Shown: piece after piece, positions 1 to 8,474 of the stretch
Position numbering within the stretch: position 1 is the stretch's first letter
How the letters are laid out: every line of letters begins with the position of its first letter
NCBI GenBank assembly: GCA_031269465.1
Contig: JAISZB010000065.1
Coordinates: 1 to 40,305 of the forward strand
Direction of reading: 5' to 3'
DNA length: 40,305 nt
DNA from: Clostridiales bacterium
GTDB lineage: Bacteria; Bacillota; Clostridia; Lachnospirales; WQUN01
Program-made: the position numbers and the translations under genes
Notes under the pieces: generated by a model
Databases searched by the model: none
What the model was told of the DNA's origin: nothing
Seen by the model: only the letters and a program-made list of their open reading frames with translations

Positions 1-324
1 ATGGACTCAGCGGCGCTGGATAAAGTGCTTGATGAAATTGGGTATGTATCAAGGGAAGAGCTGGAGGAAGAGCGCAAGTTGCGCGAGGAAGAGCGCAAGT
101 TGCTGGAGGAAAAGCTCAAGGCGCGCGAGGAAGAGCGCAAGTTGCTGGAGGAGGAGCTCAAGGCGCTGGAGGAAGGGCGCAAGAAATCCGTCGCCGGATT
201 ATACGGCATGGGCGTAGCTCCAGAAGCGATTTCGACAGCCTTGGGAATGACCTTCAGCGAGGTGGTGGCGAATTTGCTTGAATGCCTTGCGGCGCAACCG
301 AAGGATTCCGGGCAAGGCTCTTAG
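1..324 (+). CDS. Coiled-coil C-terminal tail, Rpn/PD-(D/E)XK-like (partial)
   Basis: The frame is open to the left edge, so this is probably the end of a longer gene whose catalytic part lies outside the window. Residues about 18-60 are a highly charged heptad-like helix built from imperfect copies of EERKLLEEKLKA, encoded by tandem repeats of roughly 21 nt. The last 45 residues read like the helix-turn-helix tail common on Rpn (recombination-promoting nuclease / transposase-like) proteins: a G-M-G-V-x-x-E-x-I step, then a short helix ending near VVANLLE. The Rpn link rests on that tail only; no PD-(D/E)XK residues are visible. Alternatively it is a short free-standing coiled-coil protein starting at the first ATG. 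Confidence 0.4.
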   Translation: MDSAALDKVLDEIGYVSREELEEERKLREEERKLLEEKLKAREEERKLLEEELKALEEGRKKSVAGLYGMGVAPEAISTALGMTFSEVVANLLECLAAQPKDSGQGS

Positions 325-1336
325 GCGCATGGAATTTCCCAAGGCCGCCCTGCATGGGCCGCAAGAAGCTGCGCTGCCGCTCGGCCCGCGGCGAATGAAC
401 GGACGCAAGGCCGGCCTTCGCTTCAAAAAGCGCCGGCCGGCCTCCTCCCGCCCCCATGGAAAGATTCCGAGCCCCGGCCCAAGCAAATCCCAGCGCGATG
501 AAGGGGGCGCGGATGACGGACCCAGCGATCCCGGCTGCGGGAACGGGATCCCGCCGGCGGACGGCCGGGAATCCGCGGGATCCAGCCGCAGCGGATGCGC
601 CGGCGGCCGCCGAAGGGCGGCGGGATCGGAGAATCTTTCCGGCTCCAACGCCGGAATTCTGATGAAAACATCTGAAACAGGCGGCAAATCCAGCGAGTCG
701 AAAGCGCTTGCCGAAATGCCGGGAAGCGGCGGATTCAAAGGCGGCGTCTCGGCCGCCGGGGGCGGAGCCGCGCGCTCCGCGAAGATGGAGGCTTGCGCCG
801 GAGGCGGGATGCATTGGATTCTTACGGCGAAAGACAACAACAAGAAGGCTTTCAGGGCGATAAGGGACATTTTCTGCTTTTCAGGCGCTGCGCCGCTTTT
901 TGAGGGCGGCTGCGCTTGCTCCGCAGCGCTGAAGCCGGCTGAAGCGCCGCCGGATCTTCCCGCAATTTCAGGAATAATAGCGAAAATAACTCTGGACCGC
1001 AGCCATGGGTCGCTTATCGCGAGGGACTGTTTTTTGGCGTTGGACGCCGAATCTCTTGGACTGGGCAAAAAATTCCCCGGATTCGCTTCCGCCGGATGTG
1101 TCCGCGCGGCAAAAATGCCCAGCAATCCCTGTAAGCCTCCCGAAGCCGGCTATCAATGCTTCTTCTCAAGCGCAGGAAATTTGGATATTTTCACCTGCGC
1201 CGTACGAAAGCGCCGGCGCGTTGAAGAATGCCGCTTTCAAGTCGACGCCGCTATGAAAAACGGCAAAACAGGACGACGGCGGGTTGCGGATCATTCCAGC
1301 CCGCTGAAATAAAGAAAGTAGCCCCCGCACTTCCTG
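325..1336. other. GC-rich stretch with no convincing gene
   Basis: About 1 kb of very GC-rich sequence. Long open frames occur on both strands over the same bases (for example 278-1312 on the plus strand and 199-1125 on the minus strand). Their translations are Gly/Pro/Ala/Arg/Ser-rich, have no recognisable motif and lack a good ribosome-binding site. This is what high GC with few stops produces by chance. A degraded gene cannot be excluded. Confidence 0.4.
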
Positions 1337-1470
1337 CTATAGAGCGTATTTTGTTGAAATCCAGCGCGCAGGATTGACAAAACTTTTCAAGGGGCTATCA
1401 TCGGGAACCGCCGCTTCAATCGCTTTGCGCTTGTGTTCGGTATCGGCGTGGGCATAAAGCTTATGACAAG
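1337..1470 (-). pseudogene. Tyrosine integrase C-terminal remnant (1)
   Basis: The minus strand has an open reading of about 44 codons including HKLYAHADTEHKRKAIEAA and then DDSPLKSF before a TAG. The YAHADTEHKRKAIE segment is the typical region around and after the active-site tyrosine of phage/transposon tyrosine recombinases. A stop lies just upstream at the 20-bp palindrome, and nothing resembling the catalytic core precedes it. It is therefore a detached C-terminus, probably left by the element that delivered the van cluster. Assignment is by motif memory, not a search. Confidence 0.45.
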
Positions 1471-1480
1471 CTTGTCATAA
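1461..1480. repeat. Perfect 20-bp palindrome
   Basis: TTATGACAAGCTTGTCATAA reads identically on both strands. It sits exactly where the first integrase remnant loses its reading frame. It could be a recombination or operator site, or simply an inverted duplication made at a break. Confidence 0.6.
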
Positions 1481-1576
1481 AATTTATTGTGGAAAGAAAA
1501 CTATTATGGAAAGAAAGTCGGCAGATTCTCGTGCATAGGCGTTAACTCGCCGGTTTTTCTTTCCATAACAAACAGG

Positions 1577-1725
1577 CTAATGCCGCTTCAATCCGGCAAG
1601 CCAGTCCATCAATGATTCGTCTTCTATCCAGTCGCCGACTTTATCGGGAACGACATCATGTTTCCCGGAATTCATTTTTTCCAAAGCTGCCCGTTTCATT
1701 TTGACGCTTGTTTTCGAGTAGGCGA
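1577..1725 (-). pseudogene. Tyrosine integrase C-terminal remnant (2)
   Basis: About 50 minus-strand codons ending in TAG include TSVKMKRAALEKMNSGKHD and then DWIEDESLMDWLAGLKRH. The pattern T-S-x-x-M-K-R-x-A-L-E-K followed by an acidic, Leu-rich end is usual for the tail of transposon-type tyrosine recombinases that act in tandem sets (Tn554-like). No catalytic Arg/His/Tyr box is present upstream. Together with remnant 1 it suggests a decayed multi-integrase module next to vanX. Confidence 0.4.
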
Positions 1726-1825
1726 AGCGGTTGTACGGACTCCGCTGATATATGTTTTAAGTTATACACGGTTTCGTGGGTGCAGATTATTTTTACCGCG
1801 CCCGCGCCGCCAAATTACCGCATAA

Positions 1826-1892
1826 ATTATCCACGGCTTTTGCCGAAAAACGCAAGCGTTTACACATACTCCGGCTACTCGCCGTGGATAAT
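1826..1892. repeat. 12-bp inverted repeat with 43-bp spacer
   Basis: ATTATCCACGGC (1826-1837) and GCCGTGGATAAT (1881-1892) are perfect inverted copies. They lie between the integrase tails and vanX, where no gene is visible, so an element end or recombinase-binding site is a reasonable guess. Confidence 0.45.
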
Positions 1893-1976
1893 ACTTTTCG
1901 CGTATAACCTCTTTAGTCAGGCCGCTATATGCCGTTAGCGCAAGACGCTGCGAATAACGTGCTTTTCGATGAGTTG

Positions 1977-2588
1977 CTACACACCCGCTACAAAATCAAA
2001 ATAGGTATTCGGAAAGGGTTCGTCAACCAAAGTGTAGTGCCACCATTCGTATTCGTAGGGCTTGAAACCGGATTCCGTCATAAGTCGTTTCAAGAGTTTT
2101 CGGTTTTCGGTTTCCATTGCGGCAACCTTATCCGAGTTGTGATGTGAACGCTCATCCATCAAATCAAAACTCCCGCCCATTGGCAGCATTTCATTTGCGC
2201 CAAGCCGGTATAGTGCAAGGTCAATGGTACTGCCGCGGCTATGACCGGATTTTGCCGCGATATATCCTTGCGACACCATACTTCTTCTGTCGATATTCGG
2301 ATAGTGCGTTGATTTGGTTCTGTCGTTATCCGCGAAGTTCACCCACCGCAGAAAATGCATAACGGCTCGCTGCGGACGGTAGCCGTCCCACAAGAGCAGA
2401 CCATAGCTCAGTTCCTTCGCCATTCGCTGAACTTCGCGCAACGCGGCGGACATTTTCGCAGTCCCGACAATCCTGTTTACGGCGCAACCCGGCACCTGAG
2501 CGCCGGTGAAATTATCCTGCGTGGCATATTTGGCATCCCAGCGCACACCTTGAATCGCCTCGTCAAGATAAACAAAACCATTATACAT
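1977..2588 (-). CDS. vanX: VanX, D-Ala-D-Ala dipeptidase
   Basis: Zinc dipeptidase that hydrolyses D-Ala-D-Ala in the cytoplasm, so that only the altered dipeptide reaches peptidoglycan precursors. With the ATG at 2588 as residue 1, the known VanX residues fall at their canonical numbers: Arg71 in WDGYRP, His116 and Asp123 in SGHSRGSTIDL, Glu181 and His184 in EWWH. Length is 203 aa, normal for the family. I prefer this ATG to the upstream GTG (2597) because it matches family N-termini (MYNGFVYLDEA) and has GAGGTGA about 5 nt before it. It follows the ligase, whose stop is at 2594-2596, and is the last gene of the vanY-W-H-ligase-X unit. It appears intact. Confidence 0.95.
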   Translation of the reverse strand: MYNGFVYLDEAIQGVRWDAKYATQDNFTGAQVPGCAVNRIVGTAKMSAALREVQRMAKELSYGLLLWDGYRPQRAVMHFLRWVNFADNDRTKSTHYPNIDRRSMVSQGYIAAKSGHSRGSTIDLALYRLGANEMLPMGGSFDLMDERSHHNSDKVAAMETENRKLLKRLMTESGFKPYEYEWWHYTLVDEPFPNTYFDFVAGV

Positions 2589-2593
2589 ATTCG

Positions 2594-3640
2594 TCACCTC
2601 ATTAACGCCGATTCAATCAGGCGGTCAATCAATTTGGGAAGCGTTATACCCGTAGCGGACATCATTCGCGGATAGCGGCTGTAAGACGTGAAACCGGGCA
2701 AGGTGTTTACCTCGTTCAGTACAATGCGTCTGTCACCGGGGTTCCCAGGGTTCTCTTGCAAGAACATATCCACGCGGGCAAGACCCTTGCAGCCAAGCGC
2801 GGTGTAAATTGCTTTTGCCGTTTTCTGTATCTGCCCCCGCGTTTGCACGGGCAGATTTGCGGGAACGGTAATCGTCGCGTTCTCCGAGCCTTTCTCCGGC
2901 GCGGCTTCCTGATGAATACGAAAGATGCCGTGGGTCAGCGAAACTTGGTCGACCTCGCCAACAAATAGGTCAGAGCCGTTTCCCAATACGGCGCAGCCTA
3001 CTTCTGTACCTACAATCGCCTGTTCAATCAAGACCTTGCTGTCATACTGCCTTGCCGTTTCAGCGGCGGCGTTCAATTCGTTCGCGTTACAGACTTTAGT
3101 TACGCCGAAAGACGAACCGGAACGCGCGGGTTTTACGAAAACAGGATATTCAAGCGAGTTAGGTATAACTTTATCGGTATCGGTCAAAATTGAAAATTCG
3201 GGTGTAGCTATTCCGGCGCTTTTTGCGACAATGTACGCAAGCGACTTGTCCATACAAATTACCGAACTTTGAATATCACAGCCTACATAGGGAATACCGG
3301 ATAATTCAAGCAAACCTTGCACTGACCCGTCCTCGCCCGTCTTGCCGTGTAAAACCGGGAATACCATATCAATGTGAACCGTTTTACATTCGCTATCTTG
3401 AATCGCAATCAGTCCGTGCGTGTTTCTGTCCGGTGAAATTATAGCCTCACGGCAATCGCCGCTTTCCCAATTCGCGCAGGGCTTTTCGCACATTTTCCAA
3501 GCGCCTGATTTTGCGATGCCGATATAAATCGGCTCGTATTTTTGTGTGTTAATGCTGTTTGCAACCTCAATCGCGGATTTTACCGACACAGCGTGTTCTG
3601 AACACCCGCCAAATAAAACGGCTATTTTCAATTTATCCAA
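2594..3640 (-). CDS. D-Ala:D-Lac ligase, VanA/B/D type
   Basis: ATP-grasp ligase joining D-Ala to D-lactate, the step that lowers vancomycin affinity. Visible family signatures are SGIPYVGCDIQSS, CMDKSLAYI, YPVFVKPARSGSSFGVTKV, EVGCAVLGN and NEVNTLPGFTSYSRYPRMM. The omega-loop stretch GIFRIHQEAAPEKGSENA keeps the His typical of D-Lac rather than D-Ala-specific enzymes. The start is taken as TTG at 3640, overlapping the vanH stop by 8 nt, with a GGGGG ribosome site in front. Two oddities: the N-terminal CSEEHxVS motif is CSEHAVS (one residue short), and about 5 extra residues (PGNPGD region) precede RIVLNEV. It resembles VanA, VanB and VanD all at once, so I give no subtype symbol. Confidence 0.92.
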   Translation of the reverse strand: MDKLKIAVLFGGCSEHAVSVKSAIEVANSINTQKYEPIYIGIAKSGAWKMCEKPCANWESGDCREAIISPDRNTHGLIAIQDSECKTVHIDMVFPVLHGKTGEDGSVQGLLELSGIPYVGCDIQSSVICMDKSLAYIVAKSAGIATPEFSILTDTDKVIPNSLEYPVFVKPARSGSSFGVTKVCNANELNAAAETARQYDSKVLIEQAIVGTEVGCAVLGNGSDLFVGEVDQVSLTHGIFRIHQEAAPEKGSENATITVPANLPVQTRGQIQKTAKAIYTALGCKGLARVDMFLQENPGNPGDRRIVLNEVNTLPGFTSYSRYPRMMSATGITLPKLIDRLIESALMR

Positions 3641-4592
3641 GGTTCTGCCCCCTTTCAAAATTCAGACAATTTAAGATTGTTTTCTCGACGGTATCGTATA
3701 AAGCGCGCTCTGTGTAGTAAGCCGTGTGCGGCGTGATAATTACGTTCGGCATTTTTTGGAGTTTGAGCAAAAACCGGTTCTCTATCCGCTTTTGCGAACA
3801 GTCAAAATAGAAAAGTCCTTCTTAGACCTCTAACACATCAAGCGCCGCGCCGCCGAGTTTTCCGTTTTCCAACGCCGCAATCAGCGCGTCGGTATCGACA
3901 AGCGCACCGCGCCCCGTGTTTATGAGAAACGCGCCCTGTTTCATTGCTTCAATTTGCTCCCGCCCGATAAAATGGCGCGCATCCCTGTTAAGCGGAATGT
4001 GAAGCGAAACAATGTCGCTCTCCGCAAGCAACTCATTTAGCGGCGCACAGTCCGTTTCCGCATTTCGGTTATGCGTAAGAACCCGGCAACCAAATCCGCG
4101 CAACCGCTCAATTACCGCCGTGCCTATGCGCCCGTTTCCCACTACGCCAACTGTCATATCGCGCGGTTCTTTCCCGCGAACGGCGTTTAGTCTGAAATCG
4201 AATTTCTCTGCGCCTGTCACAACGGATTTTGCGTTGCGGAGTGCCATTAACATAAGCATTACGGTGTAATCGGCTACGCTATCCGGCGGATATTCCACAT
4301 TGCCGACCGCTATTCCCATTTTTCACGCAGCATCAACATCTATATGATTGACGCCGACGCTGCGGGTGGAAATGTATTTCGCCCCGGCTTTCCGCAAAGA
4401 TAAAAGGCTTGCTTCGGAAATCCGCGTTTTATAGTCTACGCTGATGCAGCGATTGCCCAAAGTCATTGCACCGCAAGCCGAGACAGACGCGTTTATAATG
4501 TCGGGCATTATGCCAAAGCGTTGCGACAATTTGCGGAACACGTCCGCTTCGTCCCGTTCGCAACCGTAAACGGTGATTCCAATGTTGCTCAT
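3633..4592 (-). pseudogene. vanH: vanH, D-lactate dehydrogenase, two in-frame stops
   Basis: VanH reduces pyruvate to D-lactate for the ligase. The start (ATG 4592, AAGGAGG 10 nt upstream) and the whole reading frame are recognisable: the N-terminal domain with STRSVGVNHIDVDAA, the NAD-binding GVVGNGRIGTAVIERL, the LINTGRGALVDTDAL segment, and a C-terminus with PNVIITPHTAYYTERALYDT. The frame is cut by TGA at 4323-4325 (in place of a residue before KMGIAVGNV) and TAA at 3822-3824 (in place of an acidic residue after DVLE). No frameshift is needed to join the parts. The first piece is 89 aa, and neither fragment should be a working dehydrogenase. Without another source of D-lactate the cluster should not give resistance. 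Confidence 0.88.
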
Positions 4593-4597
4593 AAAAT

Positions 4598-5419
4598 TTA
4601 TGCCTCCTTGATTTCTGTGCTATCCGGCAAAGGATAGCAGATTTTGCATCTGTTTGCGTAGAGTGGTTTTATTCCTTGTGCTTCGCCCTTGTCCGCGTCA
4701 ATTTCCGTTCTCTCGACCTTAACGTATTCATAAATCGCTCCGTTATCGCGGCAATATTCAATGCCGCCGTTTACAACGTTATACAGCGCTCGCGGTTGTT
4801 GGTCTACGAACACCGTTCCGATAATGTGTTCATCATCGAACGACACAGAAATTTGATAGGTGCAATTGGTATCGTTTCGCGCCTTTAAGTCAATCCAACC
4901 CTCGGAGATTGTCGCGTCCACGCCTTTGATTTCGCCGCTGTCCGGTTCGGGAAACTCCTTGGCCTCGTGACCACTGCGTTCAATGACCGTCAGCGGCGTG
5001 TGCAGGAACAGCCAAAACAGCAGATTGCTCATTTGGCGCATACCGCCGCCATATGAGGTGGTTAATTTGCCGTTTGTCACCATAAGGCCGTCTTTATAGG
5101 GCGCTTCCTTATCCGCGCAGCGGACAAGCCGCCAAAAGGAGAAGGTTTCGCCCGGTCTTATCAGCAGACCGTTTAGCGTTCTTGCCGCCTGTTTCAAGTT
5201 GAAAACCTTGTTTTCCTGATACACCATATCAAAACCTGCGTTGCGGTTGTATAACGCACGCCTATCTTCAAAGAGCGTATAGAGAAGTTGTTCTCCTCTA
5301 ACGATTTCCGCGTAACTGCGACCGTCAAACTTCATTCCGGCATAAAAGCGCATCTTCCGTTGTGTCTCCCTAATAGGCAACAAGAACGGAAAAGCCTCTG
5401 CCACTCGTTTTCTGCTCAT
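4598..5419 (-). CDS. vanW: VanW family protein
   Basis: Accessory protein of vanB- and vanG-type clusters; its biochemical role is not established. The sequence fits the family throughout: RFPFLLP-like start (AFPFLLPIRETQRKMRFYAG), the region LLIRPGETFSFWRLV, and the VanW-domain hallmark SYGGGMRQMSNLLFWLFLHTPL followed by ERSGHE. Length 273 aa is normal for the short VanW form. It starts 27 nt after the vanY stop, and vanH starts 5 nt after its own stop, so it is translated within the vanY operon. VanW is usual in vanB clusters but not in vanA or vanD clusters, so its pairing here with a VanYD-type carboxypeptidase is a mixture. Confidence 0.9.
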   Translation of the reverse strand: MSRKRVAEAFPFLLPIRETQRKMRFYAGMKFDGRSYAEIVRGEQLLYTLFEDRRALYNRNAGFDMVYQENKVFNLKQAARTLNGLLIRPGETFSFWRLVRCADKEAPYKDGLMVTNGKLTTSYGGGMRQMSNLLFWLFLHTPLTVIERSGHEAKEFPEPDSGEIKGVDATISEGWIDLKARNDTNCTYQISVSFDDEHIIGTVFVDQQPRALYNVVNGGIEYCRDNGAIYEYVKVERTEIDADKGEAQGIKPLYANRCKICYPLPDSTEIKEA

Positions 5420-5446
5420 ATAAACGCCAACCTTTCCATATACAGT

Positions 5447-6562
5447 TTAAGGTGTTTGAAGGTGTTCCCTCATTCTGCCGGGCGCGCCTATCGGGGGCGC
5501 AGATATTTCAGTGATGGATAATGCCGGGTCGAGTTCTTTATAGAGTTTCAAACTGTCCGAAAATCTGATTTCAGCAAAACCGCCCATAACAACGCAAATA
5601 TATGTCTGCCCATCTATGACAGCCGCCGAAACAAGGCAAGCTCCGGCATCCCCGGTACTGCCGGTTTTAAGTCCTGCAGCATTGGAGTAGTAGTATTGAC
5701 TATTAGGGTTCAGCAGTTTGTTCGTGTTCGTGTAAGTAACTTCACGCCCATTCGCCAATGTTTCACTTATTCTGTAGCTGCCCATAATTTCAGCCAGAGC
5801 GTCATTGCCTAAACACGCTTTTGCTATTTGGGCGAGGTCAAAAGCCGTTGTGTACTGTCCATCCGCGTCATAACCATCGGGGTTTGCGAAATTCGAGGAA
5901 ATCGCCCCAACTTCCGTCGCTTTCCGGTTCATCGCGTCCACAAACACTTTAATAGCTTGCTGCGCCGAAAGCCCGTCATCACCCGCCATCCGTTTTCCAG
6001 TGTTCACGGCGAGCGTATACGCGGCGTCATTGCCGGAGAGGAGCAGCAGAGCGGCTAAAAGTTGTTTAACCGTCAGCTTATCGCCGGCTTGGAGCCACGC
6101 GACGGAAGAATCGGCGGCAATCAGGTCTATCTCCGAGCCAACCGTGACCGTATCGTCAGACGAACAGTAATCTAAAACAGTTAGCGCGGCCAGCATTTTG
6201 GCCGTGCTTGCGGGAGCTATCCGCTCGTCGCAGTTTTTCTGATAGAGAACCGCGCCGGAATCCATATTAACGACATAAGCGTTTGCCGCCGTAATATCTG
6301 CCGAAATCTTTTGCTCATACTCTGTATTGGTTGCACTTCCGGCCACAGCGGGCGATGTCGATAGGCCCTGTGACGCTGCCTCTGTTTCGTGTGCCGGTGT
6401 CGCTTCTGTCGGCGTGGTCGGTGCGTCTTTGCTCGGCGTCAATGCCGCTCTTTCCGTAGCAGAAATTCCCGCGCCGTCGCCCTGCGTGTTGCCGATATCG
6501 CCGCAAGCGGCGAGGGAAAGCGCGAGAAGTAATGCTAAGGCAGGCGTGATAATCTTTTTCAT
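5447..6562 (-). CDS. vanY: VanY-type D,D-carboxypeptidase, serine (PBP5-like) lipoprotein
   Basis: Removes the terminal D-Ala from UDP-MurNAc-pentapeptide or wall pentapeptide. The residues are those of a penicillin-binding protein: S119-T-A-K122, S176-G-N178 and K299-T-G301. This is the VanYD kind, not the zinc LAS-family VanY of vanA and vanB. The N-terminus MKKIITPALALLLALSLAAC is a lipoprotein signal with lipobox LAAC, followed by a Ser/Thr/Pro-rich linker to about residue 80, so the enzyme is anchored outside the membrane. The ATG at 6562 is chosen over the upstream 6601 because AAAGGAGAA precedes it and the signal peptide begins there. It is the first gene of the second van transcript, behind three CTACAG repeats. 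Confidence 0.88.
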   Translation of the reverse strand: MKKIITPALALLLALSLAACGDIGNTQGDGAGISATERAALTPSKDAPTTPTEATPAHETEAASQGLSTSPAVAGSATNTEYEQKISADITAANAYVVNMDSGAVLYQKNCDERIAPASTAKMLAALTVLDYCSSDDTVTVGSEIDLIAADSSVAWLQAGDKLTVKQLLAALLLLSGNDAAYTLAVNTGKRMAGDDGLSAQQAIKVFVDAMNRKATEVGAISSNFANPDGYDADGQYTTAFDLAQIAKACLGNDALAEIMGSYRISETLANGREVTYTNTNKLLNPNSQYYYSNAAGLKTGSTGDAGACLVSAAVIDGQTYICVVMGGFAEIRFSDSLKLYKELDPALSITEISAPPIGAPGRMREHLQTP

Positions 6563-6635
6563 CTGAAATTCTCCTTTGAAATATGTATTTGTGAATTCCA
6601 CTGTTGCCAGTATGACAACTCAATCTGTATTCTCC

Positions 6636-6663
6636 CTGTAGCTAACCTGTAGTTTGTCTGTAG
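6636..6663 (-). promoter_or_regulatory. Putative VanR operator, three CTACAG direct repeats (vanY promoter)
   Basis: On the minus strand CTACAG occurs three times at exact 11-bp spacing (plus-strand starts 6636, 6647, 6658), one helical turn apart, just upstream of vanY. Two copies with the same spacing stand before vanR. Direct hexamer repeats spaced by 11 bp are the usual layout for OmpR/PhoB-family regulators such as VanR. Assignment to VanR is inference from position. Confidence 0.65.
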
Positions 6664-6670
6664 CTGCGGA

Positions 6671-6706
6671 AAACAAAAAAGACCGGCAGGAACAGTCCTG
6701 TCGGTC
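6671..6706 (-). terminator. Rho-independent terminator after vanZ
   Basis: Read leftward, GACCGACAGGA pairs with TCCTGCCGGTC and is followed by TTTTTTGTTTT. It lies between the vanZ stop and the vanY operator repeats, so the regulatory unit vanR-S-Z and the enzyme unit vanY-W-H-ligase-X are separate transcripts. Confidence 0.85.
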
Positions 6707-6729
6707 GATATAATGTGCGTTTGCTTAGA

Positions 6730-7260
6730 TTAGGGGCGCAGCCGCCGCATAACAAAATGACTGAGATAAAACATCTGCGCGAAACGAAACGCCACGCAAA
6801 CGGTTACTGTCAAGGCGAGGATATTTATTATCCGGGCAGTCTTATTTTTGAAAATTTTGAATAATAAAGCGTAAATACCGATTCCGAGTATTCCTCCAAG
6901 CGTGTTGTCAACCACGTCGGTTATGTCGGTTCTCCCCATCGCGAAAACGAATTGCGTTACCTCAAACGTCAAGGATAACCCGATAATCGGGAGAGCTTTT
7001 TTCACAAAAGGGCTATCGTTTTTTAACATGCTTATATAGACACCCAGCGGCGCGAAGATAAGCATGTTGTCAATAATTTCGCGCAGGAGCAAGCCGCCGT
7101 TTTCGTCGAAAGAGCCTTGGAACGGAATCAAGTTGATTACGCGCACTCCGTCCGACAGTCCGCCGCGAAACGGCAGTTTGAAGATAACAATCCCTATCAA
7201 TAGCAGTATATATATCGCGAATAATACGATTGTAAGCGCATTTCGTTTTTCAGTTTTCAT
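6730..7260 (-). CDS. vanZ: VanZ family membrane protein
   Basis: VanZ proteins are small membrane proteins, linked in vanA clusters to low-level teicoplanin resistance. This one (176 aa from the ATG at 7260, with GAGGAAG upstream) has about five hydrophobic helices, the motif NLIPFQGS near residue 45, and NMLIFAPLGVYISML and ITDVVDNTLGGILGIGIYALL, all typical of the VanZ-like domain. It starts 11 nt after the vanS stop (7272) and is followed directly by a terminator, so it belongs to the sensor transcript. That position is unusual: in vanA the gene is at the 3' end of the resistance genes, and vanB and vanD clusters normally lack it. Confidence 0.85.
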   Translation of the reverse strand: MKTEKRNALTIVLFAIYILLLIGIVIFKLPFRGGLSDGVRVINLIPFQGSFDENGGLLLREIIDNMLIFAPLGVYISMLKNDSPFVKKALPIIGLSLTFEVTQFVFAMGRTDITDVVDNTLGGILGIGIYALLFKIFKNKTARIINILALTVTVCVAFRFAQMFYLSHFVMRRLRP

Positions 7261-7271
7261 TAGCTTCCTCT

Positions 7272-8474
7272 TTATGTCTGCGGCAAGTCCATCCAAAACA
7301 GAACGCCGTCCGCCGCGTTCTCCAAGGCGAAAGCGATATTCATAGCTTCCAAGGTTTTCTGAACGATAGCAAGCCCCAAGCCGCTCCGTCCGTCCTTTCG
7401 GCTCCGCGCTTTATCCGCGCGGTAGAACGGGTCAAACAGCTTCGGCAAAATCGCTTCGTCAATCCTCGCCCCTATGTTTAATACGCAAAGGCGAGTTTTC
7501 CGCTCTGCGGGTTCGCTCCACACGCGAATTTCGCCGCCTTTGGGTGTGTTCTGCACCGCGTTCAAAATGACGTTGGAGAGCGCCCTTTGGAGCATTTTAG
7601 GGTCGGCAAGACATATTTGCTCGTTGGGAATATCCAAAGCAATGCGTAGGCCATTTGCTTCCGCAAGCGTCTGATAGGTAGGCAGTAAATGGGCTATTGT
7701 ACTTCGTATGTCCAGTTTTTCGGGAACGGACGCGATTTTCCCGTCGCTTAGACTGACAAGCTCCAGTATCGCGGAAATGGTTTCGCTCTGCGCGTCCGTC
7801 ATCTTCAAGCATTCACGCAGATATTTGGGGTGGTCTTTGTAATCGCCCACGTTCGCGAGCATACCCTCCAGCAGGACGCTTGTCGCGGCGATTGGCGTTT
7901 TCAGTTCATGGGACGCCGCCGAGAAGAAATACCGCTGTGTTTTCTCAAGCTCCCGCTCCCGCCTGATTTCTTCCTCTAATTTTGAAACAACCGGCTTTGT
8001 CACTTTCTGCGCGAAAACAAAAGCGCAGGCGAGGGAGAGCGCGAGCATTGCGGCAAGCACGAGGACGGCCCGAACGATTAAATCGCGATTAAATGATTCT
8101 AATCCCGTCTTAGTTAGGGCAATTATTGAAAAATCACTGTCTTGATGCACTACATAAAAGAAGTCGCCGTCAAAATTCTCCGGTGTGTCGGCGTTCGGCG
8201 TTTTGAATAAAATCTCGCCGTCTTTCCCTGCAATAAAGAACTCGAAGGATTCATTGTTTTCATAAAAAACTTGTGCCGTTTCGGCAATGCTTTTATTGCT
8301 TCTTTGAATCCGCTCCACCAAGGGTTCATAGGAAGCGACGATTTGCCGGGTTTGCAACGTCCTGTAAAACCGCATAAACTGCTGTGAGAACAGAGCCGCC
8401 GTCACGCTGACAAGGAGCAACACCAAAACCATTGTGTAAACGAATATTTTCGTAAACAGACCGCTTTTTTTCAT
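7272..8474 (-). CDS. vanS: VanS sensor histidine kinase
   Basis: Membrane sensor kinase that phosphorylates VanR. Two membrane helices (about residues 9-31 and 132-155) flank a roughly 100-residue outside domain. A HAMP-like linker is followed by the H-box SAASHELKTPIAATSVLL with His189, then the N-box LSNVILNAVQNT and the G-box GRSGLGLAIVQKTLEAM. Length 400 aa is usual for VanS. The ATG overlaps the vanR stop (ATGA-type), indicating translational coupling. The outside domain suggests the class that senses the antibiotic or its effect directly, but the ligand cannot be read from the sequence. Confidence 0.88.
   Translation of the reverse strand: MKKSGLFTKIFVYTMVLVLLLVSVTAALFSQQFMRFYRTLQTRQIVASYEPLVERIQRSNKSIAETAQVFYENNESFEFFIAGKDGEILFKTPNADTPENFDGDFFYVVHQDSDFSIIALTKTGLESFNRDLIVRAVLVLAAMLALSLACAFVFAQKVTKPVVSKLEEEIRRERELEKTQRYFFSAASHELKTPIAATSVLLEGMLANVGDYKDHPKYLRECLKMTDAQSETISAILELVSLSDGKIASVPEKLDIRSTIAHLLPTYQTLAEANGLRIALDIPNEQICLADPKMLQRALSNVILNAVQNTPKGGEIRVWSEPAERKTRLCVLNIGARIDEAILPKLFDPFYRADKARSRKDGRSGLGLAIVQKTLEAMNIAFALENAADGVLFWMDLPQT

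Noticed and set aside
199..1312. Long overlapping ORFs on both strands (308 and 344 codons) in the GC-rich stretch
   Set aside because: Low-complexity translations without motifs or ribosome sites; expected from high GC. Kept only as an unexplained stretch.
1708..1938. 76-codon plus-strand ORF near the integrase tails
   Set aside because: Overlaps the inverted repeat and the opposite-strand integrase remnant; no ribosome site or motif.
3822..4592. Stop-codon recoding or selenocysteine in vanH
   Set aside because: Two different stops (TGA and TAA) interrupt the gene, no other gene here uses either as sense, and VanH has no selenocysteine. Pseudogene is simpler.
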